From contig JAHLKC010000126.1 of assembly GCA_025449115.1 (NCBI GenBank), positions 1 through 64,000 on the forward strand: 64,000 nucleotides of DNA, in the 5' to 3' direction. This stretch comes from Chytridium lagenaria. Lineage: Eukaryota > Chytridiomycota > Chytridiomycetes > Chytridiales > Chytridiaceae. Below, in pieces: positions 23,266 through 38,402 of the stretch (its first letter is position 1; every line of letters starts with the position of its first letter). A program made the position numbers and the translations under genes. The notes below the pieces were generated by a model. That model was not told the DNA's origin. It did not search any database and saw only the letters and a list, made by a program, of their open reading frames with translations.

Positions 23266-26200
23266 GCAACGAGATCCTGAGGCACATCCTCATTCTCAGC
23301 GTCAGCCGCGTTTCGGGAGCTGTGCGGGATGGACCAACACAAGAGTTCATCCGTAATACCAAAAAAAAAACACTGAGGATATGAACCCCACCCCTCCTCT
23401 CAATATGTCGTGACGGAACAATTCACAAACGCGTTGGGTGTGGGGGACGGTCCACCCGTTTGTTTTCCATCCAAAAAAAAACGTTTCAAAACACGCAACG
23501 AGATCGTTTAAGCACCTCATTCTCAGCGTCAGCCGCGTTGCGGGATCTGTGCGGGATGGACCAACACAAGAGTTCATCCGTAATACAAAAAAAAACACTG
23601 AGGATATGAACCGCACCCCTTCTCTCAATATGTCGTGACGGCGTTCACAAACGCGTCGGGGGTGGGAGACGGTCCACCCGTTTGTTTTCCATCCAAAAAA
23701 AACCGTTTCAAAACACGTAACAAGATCCTTTAAGCACCTCATACTCAGCGTCAGCCGCGTTGCAGGAGCTGTGCGGGATAGACCAACAAGAGTTCATCCA
23801 AAATACAAAAAAACACTGCGCGGATATGAACGCACCCCTCCCTCAATAATGTCGTGACGGAACAATTCACGAACGCGTTGGGTGTGGGGACGGTCCACCC
23901 GTTTGTTTTCCATCCAAAAAGAAACGTTTCAAAACACGCAACGAGATCCTGTAAGCACCTCGTACTCAGCGTCAACCACGTTGCGGGATCTGTGCGGGAT
24001 GGACCAACACAAGAGTTCATCCGTAATACAAAAAAAAAAACAGGTAACGGATATGAACGCCACCCCTTCCCTCAATATGTCGTGACGGCGTTCACAAACG
24101 CGTTGGGGGTGGGAGACGGTCCACCCGTTTGTTTTCCATCCAAAAGAAACGTTTCAAAACACGCAACGAGATCCTGTAAGCACCTCGTACTCAGCGTCAA
24201 CCACGTTGCGGGATCTGTGCGGGATGGACCAACACAAGAGTTCATCCGTAATACAAAAAAAAAAACAGGTAACGGATATGAACGCCACCCCTTCCCTCAA
24301 TATGTCGTGACGGCGTTCACAAACGCGTTGGGGGTGGGAGACGGTCCACCCGTTTGTTTTCCATCCAAAAAAACAACGTTTCAAAACACGCAACGAGATC
24401 CCTAAGCACCTCGTACTCAGCGTCAGCCGCGTTGCAGGAGCTGTGCGGGATGGACCAACACAAGAGTTCATCCGTAACACAAAAAAAACAACTGAGGATA
24501 TGAACCGCACCCCTTCTCTCAATATGTCGTGAGGGAACCGTTCACGAACGCGTTGAGGGTGGGGGACGGTCCACCCGTTTGTTTTCCATCCAAAAAAAAA
24601 ACGTTTCAAAACACGCAACGAGATCCTTTAAGCACCTCGTACTCAGCGTCAGCCGCGTTGCAGGAGCTGTGCGGGATGGACCAACACAAGAGTTCATCCG
24701 TAACACAAAAAAAACAACTGCGCAGATATGAACCGCACCCCTCCTCTCAATATTCGGTGACGGAACCGTTCACGAACGCGTTGGGTGTGGGGACCGTCCA
24801 CCCGTTTGTTTTCCATCCAAAAAAACAACGTTTCAAAACACGTAACGAGATCCTTTGGGCACCTCGTACTCAGCGTCAGCCGCGTTGCGGGATCTGTGCA
24901 TGATAGATCAACACAAGAGTTCATCCGTAATACAAAAAAAAACAACTGAGGATATGAACCGCACCCCTTCCCTCAATATGTCGTGACGGAACAATTCACA
25001 AACGCGTCGGGGGTGGGAGACGGTCCACCCGTTTGTTTTCCATCCAAAAAAAAAACGTTTCAAAACACGTAACGAGATCCTGTAAGCACCTCGTACCAAG
25101 CGCCAGCCGCGTTGCGGCAGCTGTGCAGGATGGACCAACACAAGAGTTCATCCGTAACACAAAAAAAAACAACTGAGGATATGAACCGCACCCCCCTCTA
25201 ATATGTCGTGACGAACCGTTCACAAACTCGTTGGGTGTGGGGACGGTCCACCCGTTTGTTTTCCATCCAAAAAACAACGTTTCAAAACACGCAACGAGAT
25301 CCTGAAGCACCTCGTACTCAGCGTCAGCCGTGTTGCGGGCGCTGCAGGATGGACCAACACAAGAGTTCATCCGTAACACAAAAAAAACAACTGCAGATAT
25401 GAACCGCACCCCTCCTCTCAATATTCGGTGACGGAACCGTTCACGAACGCGTTGGGTGTGGGGACCGTCCACCCGTTTGTTTTCCATCCAAAAAAACAAC
25501 GTTTCAAAACACGTAACGAGATCCTTTGGGCACCTCGTACTCAGCGTCAGCCACGTTCCGGGATCTGTGCAGGATGGACCAACACAAGAGTTCATCCAAA
25601 ATACAAAAAAAAACACACTGAGGATATGAACCGCACCCCTTCTCTCAATATGTCGTGACGGAACCGTTCACAAACGCGTCGAGGGTGGGGACGGTCCACC
25701 CGTTTGTTTTCCATCCAAAAAAAATTCAAAACACGTAACGAGATCCTTTAAGCACCTCGCACTCAGCGTCAGCCGCGTTGCGGGATCTGTGCAGGATGGA
25801 CCAACACAAGAGTTCATCCGTAACACAAAAAAAACACACTGAGGATATGAACCGCACCCCTTCTCTCAACATGTCGTGACGGAACAATTCACGAACGCGT
25901 TAGGGGTGGGGACGGTCCACCCATTTGTTTTCCATCCCAAAAACAACGTTTCAAAACACGCAACGAGATCCTTTAAGCACCTCGTACTCAGCGTCAGCCA
26001 CGTTGCGGGATCTGTGCAGGATAGATCAACACAAGAGTTCATCCGTAACACAACAAAAAAACACTGCGCGATATGAACCGCACCCCTTCTCTCAATAATG
26101 TCGTGACGGAACAATTCACAAACGCGTCGGGGATGGGGACGCTACACCCGTTTGAATTCCATCCAAAAAAACAACGTTTCAAAACACGCAACGAGATCCT

Positions 26201-28913
26201 TTAAGCACCTCGTACTCAGCGTCAGCCGCGTTGCGGGATCTGTGCGGGATGGACCAACACAAGAGTTCATCCGTAACACAACAAAAACAACTGAGGATAT
26301 GAACCCAACCCCTCCTCTCAATATGTCGTGACGGAACAATTCACCAAAACGCGTCGGGGATGGGGACGGTACACCCGTTTGCCATCCAAAAAACAACGTT
26401 TCAAAACACGTAACGAGATCCTGTAAGCATGTTGTACTCAGCGTCAGCCGCGTTGCGGGATCTGTGCGGGATGGACCAACACAAGAGTTCATCCGCAATA
26501 CAAAAAAAAAACACTGAACGGATATGAACCGCACCCCTCCTCTCAATATGTCGTGACGGAACAATTCACAAACGCGTCGAGGGTGGGGGACGGTCCACCC
26601 GTTTGTTTTCCATCCAAAAAAACAACGTTTCAAAACACGTAACAAGATCCTGTAAGCACCTCGTACTCAACGTCAGCCGCGTTGCAGTGGTGTGCGGGAT
26701 TGACCAACACAAGAGTTCATCCGTAATACAGTATCAACACTGACGGATATGAACGCACCCCTCCTCTCAATATGTCGTGACGGCGTTCACAAACGCGTCG
26801 GGGATGGGGGACGGTCCACCCGTTTGTTGTCCATCCAAAAAAAAACGTTTCAAAACACGCAACGAGATCCTTGAGCACCTCATACTCAGCGTCAGCCACG
26901 TTCCGGGATCTGTGCAGGATAGATCAACACAAGAGTTTCATCCGCAATACCAATACAAAAAAACTGCGCGGATATGAACCGCACCCCTTCTCTCGATATG
27001 TCGTGACGGAACCGTTCACAAACGCGTTAGGGGTGGGGACGGTCCACCCGTTTGTTTTCCATCCAAAAACGTTTCAAAACACGCAACGAGATCCTTTAAG
27101 CACCTCGTACTCAGCGTCAGCCGCGTTGCAGGAGCTGTGCGAGATGGACCAACACAAGAGTTCATCCAAAATACAAAAAAAAACAACTTAGGATATGAAC
27201 CGCACCCCTCCTCTCAATATGTCGTGACGGAACAATTCACGAACGCGTCGAGGGTGGGGACGGCACACCCGTTTGTTTTCCATCCAAAAAAACAACGTTT
27301 CAAAACACGCAACGAGATCCTTTAAGCACCTCGTACTCAGCGTCAGCCGCGTTGCAGGAGCTGTGCATGATGGACCAACACAAGAGTTCATCCGTAATAC
27401 AAAAAAAAAACAACTGAGGATATGAACCGCACCCCTCCTCTCAATATGTCATGACGGAACCGTTCACAAAACGCGTCGGGGATGGGAGACGGTCCACCCG
27501 TTTGTTTTCCATCCAAAAAAAAACGTTTCAAAACACGCAACGAGATCCTGTAAGCACTCGTACTCAGCGTCAGCCGCGTTGCGGGATCTGTGCATGATGG
27601 ACCAACACAAGAGTTTATCCGTAATACAAAAAAAAAACACTGAGGATATGAACCGCACCCCTTCTCTCAATATTCGTTGACGGAACAAATCACGAACGGG
27701 TTGAGGGTGGGGACGGTCCACCCGTTTGTTTTCCATCCAAAAAACAACGTTCCAAAACACGTAACGAGATCCCTAAGCACCTCGTACTCAGCGTCAGCCG
27801 CGTTGCAGGAGCTGTGCATGATAGATCAACACAAGAGTTCATCCGTAATACAAAAAAAACAACTGAGGATATGAACCGCACCCCTCCTCTCAATATGTCA
27901 TGACGGAACAATTCACAAACGCGTCGGGGGTGGGAGACGGTCCACCCGTTCGTTTTCCATCCAAAAAAACAACGTTTCAAAACACGCAACGAGATCCTTG
28001 AGCACCTCGTACTCAGCATCAGCCGCGTTGGATCTGTGCGGGATGGACCAACACAAGAGTTCATCCGTAACACAACAAAAAACACTGAGGATATGAACCC
28101 ACCCCTCCTCTCAATATGTCGTGACGGCGTTCAGAAACGCGTTGGGTGTGGGGACGGTCCACCCGTTCGTTTTCCATCCAAAAAAACAACGTTTCAAAAC
28201 ACGTAACGAGATCCCTAAGCACCTCGTACTCAGCGTCAGCCACGTTCCGGGATCTGTGCGGGATGGACCAACACAAGAGTTCATCCGCAATACAACAAAA
28301 AAACACTGAGGATATGAACCGCACCCCTTCTCTCAATATGTCGTGACGGAACCGTTCACAAACGCGTCGGGGGGACGGTCCACCGTTTGTTTTCCATCCA
28401 AAAAAACAACGTTTCAAAACACGCAACGAGATCCTTTACGCACCTCATTCTCAGCGTCAGCCGCGTTTCGGATCTGTGCATGATAGATCAACACAAGAGT
28501 TCATCCGTAATACAAAAAAAACAACTGCGCAGATATGAACCGCACCCCTCCTCTCAATATGTCGTGACGGAACAATTCAGAAACGCGTTGAGGGTTGGGA
28601 CCACCCGTTTGTTTTCCATCCAAAAAAACACGTTTGAAAACACGTAACGAGATCCTTGAGCACAACCTCGTACTCAGCGTCAGCCGCGTTGCGGGCCGCG
28701 TTGCGGGCGCTGTGCAGGATGGACCAACACAAGAGTTCATCCAACCTACAATACAAAAGAGTTCATCCAAAATACGAAAAAAAAACACTGAACGCCTATG
28801 AAGCCACCCCTTCTCTCAATATGTCGTGACGGAACCGTTCACAAACGCGTTGAGTGTGGGGACGGTCCACCCGTTTGTTTTCCATCCAAAAAAAAAACGT
28901 TTCAAAACAACGT
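23266..28913. repeat. Satellite array: about 25 tandem copies of a ~225-bp unit
   Basis: The landmark GACCAACACAAGAGTTCATC (or its GATCAACAC variant) recurs about 25 times. Starts include roughly 23331, 23559, 24001, 24226, 24453, 24677, 25132, 25577, 26247, 27145, 27823 and 28722. Five measured spacings are 220-227 bp. Each unit also holds GTTTCAAAACACG, AGCACCTCGTACTCAGCGTC, an A-tract, CAATATGTCGTGACGG, AACGCGT and CCACCCGTTTGTTTTCCATC. Units differ by substitutions and A-tract length. Two unit versions (GGGATGGACC and ATGATAGATC) are interspersed. Open frames within it repeat in phase with the unit and are not treated as genes. Confidence 0.96.
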
Positions 28914-29580
28914 CAAAACAACAACTGTGGACACCCCCAAAACAACAATGTGGACACCCACCCTCACCGTCAACAAGAACACCACGATACAACCCAAAAC
29001 TCATACATCAAAGTAAATGGTGGGATAAAAAATATATCGAGATGATAAAAATGTTCTTGACGAGAACCAAAGAAAAACATTCCACAAAAAAAAAATAAAC
29101 ACATTCAAAACCCGCGTCTTCTCCCGCCAAAAAAAACCTTTTCTTTCCAAAAAAAAAAGCACAAAAAAACAACAACATACAAAAAAGCGAGTATGAAGCG
29201 GAAGGAACGCACGCACTCATAGCGTGCAAACAAAAAAGAAAGAAAAAAGCAAAACAAAAAACAAAACAAAAACAAAACAATATGGATAAAATCTCAAAAT
29301 CAACACGTACGCACATGAGAAAAAACAAACGATGAGATGAGCATTGTAAAATCCGCCAAACCAAACCAAACCATCAAATCAAATCAAAAAAAACAACAAA
29401 AAAAAAAAGAAAGAGTGGAACGAGGAGTAAAATGCGGGGAACGATACAACTCTCCCCTCACTTCACCCCCTCCCCACCTCCCCACTCACATCCACAAACT
29501 CATCCTCCAAACCTCCTCTCCAACTTCCATCTCCGCCTTTCCATCATCTTCAACCTCCCAACAACCAGCCACCAAAGACC
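28914..29580. other. A-rich junction region after the satellite
   Basis: The last unit decays at about 28900 into AACAACAA- and CACCC-rich DNA, then A-rich sequence (29040-29420). The Pro/Ser-rich plus-strand frames beyond are antisense to the 3' end of the kinase gene. No gene assigned. Confidence 0.5.
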
Positions 29581-31906
<2,326 letters not shown>

Positions 31907-32925
31907 GATCTCTCTCTTTAATATAATATTTGGTGCTTGGTGGTGGATGGGTGGGTGGATGGCTTAATGAATGGATGCTTAATGAATGAATGGCTTAATG
32001 AATGAATGAATGAATGAGTATACAAGTTGTTGGTATATGAATTGTATATAAGAAGCAATTTTTGGGTTACATCAACACAGAACACAAAATGTATATAAAT
32101 GTGAAATGTATATCAAGTTACTTTAATTAAAGAGAAGGTATATAGAATATATATATATATAGTATAAAAGCACCGCCTCTCTCTCTACATGCATACATAC
32201 ATATATATTACATATGTAGATACATACTATACATATATTACTCTCTTTTTAATGTAGACCATATGTATGAATTAGTATGTATGTAAGCATATAGTTGTAG
32301 ATATATATATTATAGTACCAAAGTATGTATGTATGAATGAATGGATTATATATATTATATATTATATATAGGTATACATAGAGGTTAGGTATGTATGTGC
32401 ATGAGCATATGATGTTATTAGTACATAAGTGAATTATATAAACACATGCATGGTGGGCCATTCTTGATTCCTTTTTCATTATTTATTATTCGTTTCATTT
32501 GTTTCATTCATTTTGTTCATTCCTATATATATCAACTATATAAATATATACTCATATTTAATAATAATAATTGCTTTTAATACATAATAAATAATAAATT
32601 TGTTTCATCTCTTTTATTTTAAAAACAAATCAAATCCATTCAATCAATCAATGCATCCACTTATATTACATACATTACATTAATTATTATTAAATACAAA
32701 ACATTCATAAAACAATCAATCAATAAAGTTTGCTCATTCAATTCTACCTATATACTTGTCCATCTTCTTCTTCTTCTTTCTACACAAAGAGAAAAGAGAG
32801 GATCCGTCGAGTCCGTCATCTGGAGGGGGCAATCCTTTGTTTCTTCATAAACTGGGGTTGGGGGAGTTAGTACTATCATACCTACTAATTAGTGGAATAG
32901 GGAAATTAAATTCCTCTTTTTTGAC
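31907..32925. other. AT-rich divergent intergenic region with microsatellites
   Basis: Contains (TGAA)n around 31968-32020, several TATATA tracts (32145-32165, 32345-32370) and ATGTATGT repeats. It separates the kinase start from the Ser-rich plus-strand gene and probably holds both promoters. No gene seen. Confidence 0.6.
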
Positions 32926-34567
32926 GTGGAACAGAGGCGCGCTTTGCATGCAAAAGGAGGCGTCACAGCCATCACCATCATGTCATCACCTTCACCTTCA
33001 CCTTCTCGTAGGGTGGTGATCTCACCATCACCATCATCATCACTCGTCACTCCTAAACAATCTACAACCACAATGAAATCCATTCCATCACCATCAAGCC
33101 ATTCATCCTCTTCTGCAACGTCTTCTTCTTCTTCAGCTGTATCCTCCCTCGCTCTTGCCGGGGCAGCAGTGGAACCATTGTCCTCATCACCCTCATCATC
33201 GTCTTCATCTACCTGTACCGTAAACGTCGTCCCAACCACAGCGACAAGGAAAACCGCCTCTCCAACATCTTTAAAGCAACACATCCACTCTCCAAACCAT
33301 CCCTCTCCACGTCATCCCTCCATCCTCTCACTCTCCCCATCGCAACTCCAGTCCCCTCCCTCTCCTCCTCCATCTCCTCCTCCTCACTCCGCTCCACATG
33401 GACCATCCCTCGGAACCTCCACCATCCGCATCGTCCTCCTCAAGATCAAAAGCAAAAGCCGGCGTCAGAATCTCAAAACTCTCCTTCAACACCGTGGCTC
33501 CTCCTCTCCTGTCAGCGCAACCCTTCTCGGCGCATTCAGTAACCTCACCGTTATTGCCAAACGGGGTGCCGTCGGCGAAATCTCCAAATGGTTCTTTACT
33601 CTCGTCGAATGCGCAGACTCAACGAGGATTTTTACCACCTCCACGCTCTCATCAATCTCGCCTCGCTCCGCCTCTGCATTTGTACGTATTGTTTTCCCGC
33701 TTTTTTAAACCTTCTTGGCCGTCTTTTTCTTACCCTCTCTACACATAACAGAACAAACCATGGGCCATCCCATCCCACATCCCATCTCCCCCATGAGCCC
33801 TCTCTACCCCCACAAACCACCACCACCCCACGTTCCGCTCAACCCCAAGACCAAGCCCTCCCCCCAACCCCTCCAACAGCCTCCATCATCATCCCCCACG
33901 TCTCCACCACCTCCCCACAAACATCACATCGCCCCCTTCCTCCCCACAAACCCGCACCCGCAACATCTCTCACCTCAACGCCCAACATTTGACACCCACC
34001 TTCATCCTCTCCCCACAACACGTCCCAGAAACCTGTCTACCCCTCAACCCGTGTCTGACCCCGTCATCGCAATCAACAACACATGGACACTTTGAATCCA
34101 ATCCATACAGACTTTTACCATCATCCCACCTCAACACCCTCAATTCACGTGACACCATCCCCTCCACAGACACCTCACCCAACCCAAACTCTCACCACCA
34201 TCCCCACGACACATCCCCTCAACCAAATCAAACTTTCACCACCCCGTCAACCCCCACGACACCATCCCTCCCCACCCACACCCAACAACGCCATCCCATC
34301 CAACCCCCCTTCACCAACCTCCCCCCCCTCCCCCGCACAACCACCGCCCTCCATTTCCTCCGTCACATGCGTCACCCCTCCAAAGACACTGTCTCCACCC
34401 ATCGCACCTCCACAGCCACCGACCTCAGTTTCGACGACGACCCTGTCACACTGGAACGAGACATGGCGACGGATCTGTTTGATCCGATGGGTTTGAAACG
34501 GGATGCCGTGTGGAGTGAGAGGTCGTTGAGGATTTTGGAAAAGGCGAGGAGGGAGGCGGAATCGTGA
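32926..34567 (+). CDS. Hypothetical Ser/Pro-rich protein
   Basis: Family not recognised. A 260-codon frame begins at 32926 with Ser-rich low-complexity sequence. A good intron appears near 33681-33751 (GTACGT ... CATAACAG). The sequence after it is Pro/His/Thr-rich. The 3' end (33989-34567) closes with a more ordinary segment, LSFDDDPVTLERDMATDLF then SLRILEKARREAES-stop, which is duplicated downstream (34593-34812). No domain, signal peptide or TM segment is visible. Two frames remain open through much of the region and the correct path between exons is unclear, so start and exon structure are tentative; the C-terminal segment is the best-supported part. Confidence 0.45.
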
Positions 34568-34812
34568 AAGAGGCGGGGGCGTTGTATCTCCGTAGCCACT
34601 GACCTTAGTTTCGACGACGACCCTGTCACACTGGAACGAGACATGGCGACGGATCCGTTTGATCCGATGGTTTGAAACGGGATGCCGTGTGGATGAGAGG
34701 TCGTTGAGGATTTTGGAAAAGGCGAGGAGGGAGGCGGATGGGATGCCGTGTGGAGTGAGAGGTCGTTGAGGATTTTGGAAAAGGCGAGGAGGGAGGCGGA
34801 ATCGTGAAAGAG
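34425..34812. repeat. Tandem duplication of the 3' end of the upstream gene
   Basis: About 150 bp covering the last codons and stop of the Ser/Pro-rich gene (from TTTCGACGACGACCCTGTCA at 34431) recurs at about 34604 with small deletions. A third, shorter copy starts at about 34738 (GGATGCCGTGTGGAGTGAGA). The copies keep the AATCGTGAAAGAGG end where complete. Confidence 0.9.
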
Positions 34813-34887
34813 GAGGGGATATATATTCTTGTTGTTGGTGAGTGTATTGGATTTTGAAGAGAGGAGGGAGGTGGATGGGAGAAGGTG

Positions 34888-35100
34888 AAAGCGAGGAGGG
34901 TGGATGTAGATTTACCTTGTCTCTTGTTTATTTGACGCGTTGTACTGGATGTTCAAGCGAGGAGGGAGGCGGTTGGGAGAAGGTGAAAGCGAGGAGGCGG
35001 ATATAGATATCCCTTGTCTCTTGTTTGTTGGTGAGCGACTTGACGCGTTGTACTGGAATTTCAAGCGAGGAGGGAGGTGGACGAGAAAGCGTGAAACCGA
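34888..35100. repeat. Short tandem repeat with GAAGGTGAAAGCGAGGAGG and TTGACGCGTTGTACTGGA blocks
   Basis: A unit of about 105 bp containing GAAGGTGAAAGCGAGGAGG, CCTTGTCTCTTGTTT, TTGACGCGTTGTACTGGA and GCGAGGAGGGAGG is present about twice, with a partial third copy. It continues the repeat-rich zone downstream of the Ser/Pro-rich gene. Confidence 0.8.
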
Positions 35101-35479
35101 GGAGGAGGCGAATGACGTGACATCTCATCCCCCCCCTCCTTTTCATCTCCTTTTATGGCGTTGGATGAATGATCTTACATATTCTCGTTGACGTACATAC
35201 GTTTCGTTTTTTCGGTTTTGTAAAATCGTACATGTTTTGCGTGTGTTTTTATACTTTAATGTTTTGAGGGATTGTTATCAAGCCGCTTTTATGACGCGGC
35301 CATTTACGCTTTCGTTTTTATGTTTATGGGTTTACGGTATTGGCATGAAGGACGACGTAATAAACAATGAATAACATGGTACTTTTACGGGTTTAATTGG
35401 TATGAGAGCATTATGATATATTTAGGTTTCAAAGCACGAAAAAACAAACAGAATGTTAATTAGTATTACGTTTCTCACA

Positions 35480-37260
35480 TAAAGGGTCATTGACGCGATA
35501 TCCATCTCTCATACCCCCAACATTCACGTTTTTATTCAATTCGCGCAAAACGGAAAAAAAACATATACCAGCAGATTTGCCCCCAAAAAAAACACATATT
35601 TTCCATCACTTTGCTCCCCATTTCAACACCTTTATCACCCACTCCTCCCAGACGGCGCGCTCCCCATTTCAACAACCCCCCTTTATCACCCACTCCTCCC
35701 AAACGGCGCATTCCTTAACGCAAACGACCACACCGCAAGCACCGCCACAGTCAAAAGCCTCATCGTTCCCAATTCCACTGCACATGCAAGTTTCTCACAC
35801 AAAAAATCGACGATATCCATCTCTCATACCCCAACATTCACGCTTTTATTCACTTCGCGCAAAACAAAAAAAATATATACCAGCAAAGACTTCGCTAAAA
35901 AAAAAACAAACATATTCCATCACTTTGCTCCCCATTTCAACAACCCCTTTATCACCCACTCCTCCCAGACGGCGCATTCCTAAACGCAAACGACCACACC
36001 GCAAGCACCGCCACAGTCAAAAAACTCATCGTTCCCAATTCCACTGCACATGCAAGTTTCTCACACAAAGATCGACGATATCCATCTCTCATACCCCAAC
36101 GTTCACGGTTTTATTCAATTCGCGCAAAACGGAGATAATATATACCAGCAAAGAATTCCCACCAAAAAAACAAAACAAGAAAACATCCCTCACTCCATAC
36201 CATGCTTCCCCATTTCAACACATCCTCTCACTCAAAATGACGCTCCCTCAATTCAACAACCCCAGTTATCACCCACTCCTCCCAGACGGCGCGCTCCTAC
36301 ACGCAGACGACCACACCGCAAGCACCGCCACAGTCAAAAACCTCATCGTTCTCAATTCCACTGCACATGCACGTTTCTCACACAAAAATCGACGATATCC
36401 ATCTCTCATACCCCAACATTCACGTTTTTATTCAATTCGCGCAAAACAGAGATAATATATACCAGCAAAGACTTTTAGCAAAAAAAGAACCCAAAAAAAC
36501 CGGAAACAACAAAAACATATTTTTCCATCACTTTGCTCCCCATTTCAACAACCCCTTTATCACCCACTCCTCCCAGACGGCGCATTCCTAAACGCAAACG
36601 ACCACACCGCAAGCACCGCCACAGTCAAAAACCTCATCGTTCTCAATTCCACTGCACATGCACGTTTCTCACACAAAAATCGACGATATCCATCTCTCAT
36701 ACCCCAACATTCACGTTTTTATTCAATTCGCGCAAAACAAAGAATATACCAGCAAAGACTTCGCCAAAAAAAAAAAACAAGAAAATATCCCTCACTCCAT
36801 ACCATGCTTCCCCATTTCAACACATCCTCTCACTCAAAATGACGCTCCCTCAATTCAACAACCCCTTTATCACCCACTCCTCCCAGACGGCGCATTCCTA
36901 AACGCAAACGACCACACCGCAAGCACCGCCACAGTCAAAAACTTCATCGTTCCCAATTCCACTGCACAACATGCACGTTTCTCACACAAAAATAGACGAT
37001 ACCCATCTCTCATACCCCAACATTCACGCTTTTATTCAATTCGCGCAAAACAAAGAAATATATACCAGCAAAGACTTCGCTAAAAAAAAAAAACACATAT
37101 TCCATCACTTTGCTCCCCCATTTCAACAACCCCTTTATCACCCCCTCCTCCCAGACGGCGCGCTCCCCATTTCAACAACCCCCATTATCACCCACTCCTC
37201 CCAGACGGCGCATTCCTAAACGCAAACGACCACACAACAATCGCAAGCACCGCCATAACA
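35480..37260. repeat. Tandem array (about 6 units, ~265-317 bp) carrying copies of a neighbouring gene's last exon
   Basis: The landmark GCAAGCACCGCCACAGTC occurs at about 35735, 36001, 36318, 36609 and 36919, with a diverged copy at 37233. Each unit contains GTTTCTCACACAAAAATCGA, CATCTCTCATACCCCAACAT, TTTTATTCAATTCGCGCAAA, an A-tract and CATTTCAACAACCC. It also contains TATCACCCACTCCTCCCAGA followed by CGGCGC. Read on the minus strand, that last part encodes WSFAFRNAPSGRSG-stop, the C-terminus of the membrane-protein gene ending at 37188. Units vary by deletions and by a short extra block (CACTCCATACCATGC) in some. The long plus-strand open frames here are on the wrong strand for that exon and are not treated as genes. 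Confidence 0.93.
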
Positions 37261-38402
37261 AACGCCCACTAAAAAACAAAAAAAAACGCGTTACATAAAA
37301 AAGCGATACAAAAAAAAAAACCACAAGGGGAACGCTCACCACCACATCCAACCACCAAGACAAATCAAAAGGCAAGAGTTGGACCAACGTCCAAACCAAC
37401 AACGCTGCAAACACGGCCCAAACCAATCCGACGGTTTCCTATAATATTAAAAGGGGAGCGGGGGGGGGGGCTTACACCGGGGATACCGTATCCTGCCATG
37501 TTGATGAGGACCTGGAACGGTTAAGAAGGATGGGGGAGGGGGGCTTACGGTTGCTAAGATGATGAGGAAGGAATCGCGGACTGCGCGATGGAGGTTTAAG
37601 AGTCGACCTTCCTATAAGAGTGAGGGAGGGGAGGGAGGGTCAGTGAGGGGAGGGAGGGAGGGAGGGTCAGTGAGGGGAGGAAGGCGGGGGTGGTTCTCAC
37701 CCATGTGTTTTCAGCTTGCACGGTCAAAGTTGGAGGTGGTGGTAGCGGTAGAAGGACCCCCAGCCTCATACGTGACTTCATCTCTTGATTCTACGTGGTT
37801 AGCGACAAGTTGGAGGGATGTGTGGTACTTGATTCCAGGCTTGTAGGGGTGGGTCCTGCACTGATACTTCCTGGAGTAGTGGAGCGACCGTATGGCATGC
37901 GTTCCCAGAGGGGGGAGAGGAAGAGATGATGAGCCATATAGGTAGAAGATGTAGGCGGCGGCCCAGACGGCTGTTTTGGGGGTTAGATGGTGTGTCGATC
38001 AATGGGTGAAAATGATGTGGGTGTGGAAAGATGGAGGGATGGGAGGAAGGCGGTGAGGGAGGGATGGAGGGGTTAGAAGCGGTAACGCGCGCGGTGAGAA
38101 AAGACGTGGAGGACGAAGGGAGGTGAGAAGGCGGTTTAACGTGGTGAGAAAAGACACGGAGGGGTGGAGGGTTGTTGGACGGCGGATAGAAGGCGGTACA
38201 ACGCGGTGAGAAAAGGCACGAGGGACGAAGGGGTTGGGGGGGAGTGGAGGAGGAGAAAGAAGAGACGGAGGGGGGTAAAGGCGTAAAAGGATGGACGCGG
38301 GCTTACATTCGATTTCACGGTTAACGTATTGATTTCGGCCGCGGATGGCGCCGCCTGCGGGAGGGCCATGAAGCCTGAACCAAGAGGACCAGCAGAGGAC
38401 AT
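37188..38402 (-). CDS. Multi-pass membrane protein of unknown family
   Basis: Start at 38402 (MSSAGPLGSGFMALPQ). Exon 1 (38402-38307) joins in phase to an exon from 37970 that reads LGTHAIRSLHYSRKYQ and PYKPGIKYHTSLQLVANHV. Later exons give VTYEAGGPSTATTT, then EGRLLNLHRAVRDSFLIILA, VLINMAGYGIPG, ETVGLVWAVFAALLVWTLVQ and WWLDVVV. The last exon (37268-37188) gives WAFVMAVLAIVVWSFAFRN and APSGRSG-stop. Three hydrophobic segments near the C-terminus predict TM helices; no family is recognised. The end of the gene merges with the tandem array at 35480-37260, whose units repeat this last exon. It lies head-to-head with the gene starting at 38735, 332 bp away. Exon ends between about 37800 and 37560 are approximate. 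Confidence 0.65.

Noticed and set aside
23347..28801. Many open frames of 60-206 codons inside the satellite, some with Cys and hydrophobic runs on the minus strand.
   Set aside because: They recur in phase with the ~225-bp unit, shift frame with A-tract length, and lack start context or family motifs. They are translations of the repeat.
23266..28913. The satellite as a CRISPR array.
   Set aside because: Units are ~225 bp, fully repetitive with no unique spacers, and the genome is eukaryotic.
32756..33019. An 87-codon plus-strand frame upstream of the Ser-rich gene.
   Set aside because: It starts in a poly-TTC stretch (polyPhe) and has no conserved feature; probably 5' flank of the next gene.
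32889..33284. A 131-codon acidic minus-strand frame opposite the Ser-rich gene.
   Set aside because: It is the antisense of TCA/TCT serine codons, which read as Asp/Glu/Gly-rich sequence.
35490..36455. A 321-codon plus-strand open frame.
   Set aside because: It spans several units of the tandem array and runs antisense to the last-exon copies; its sequence is simply the unit repeated.
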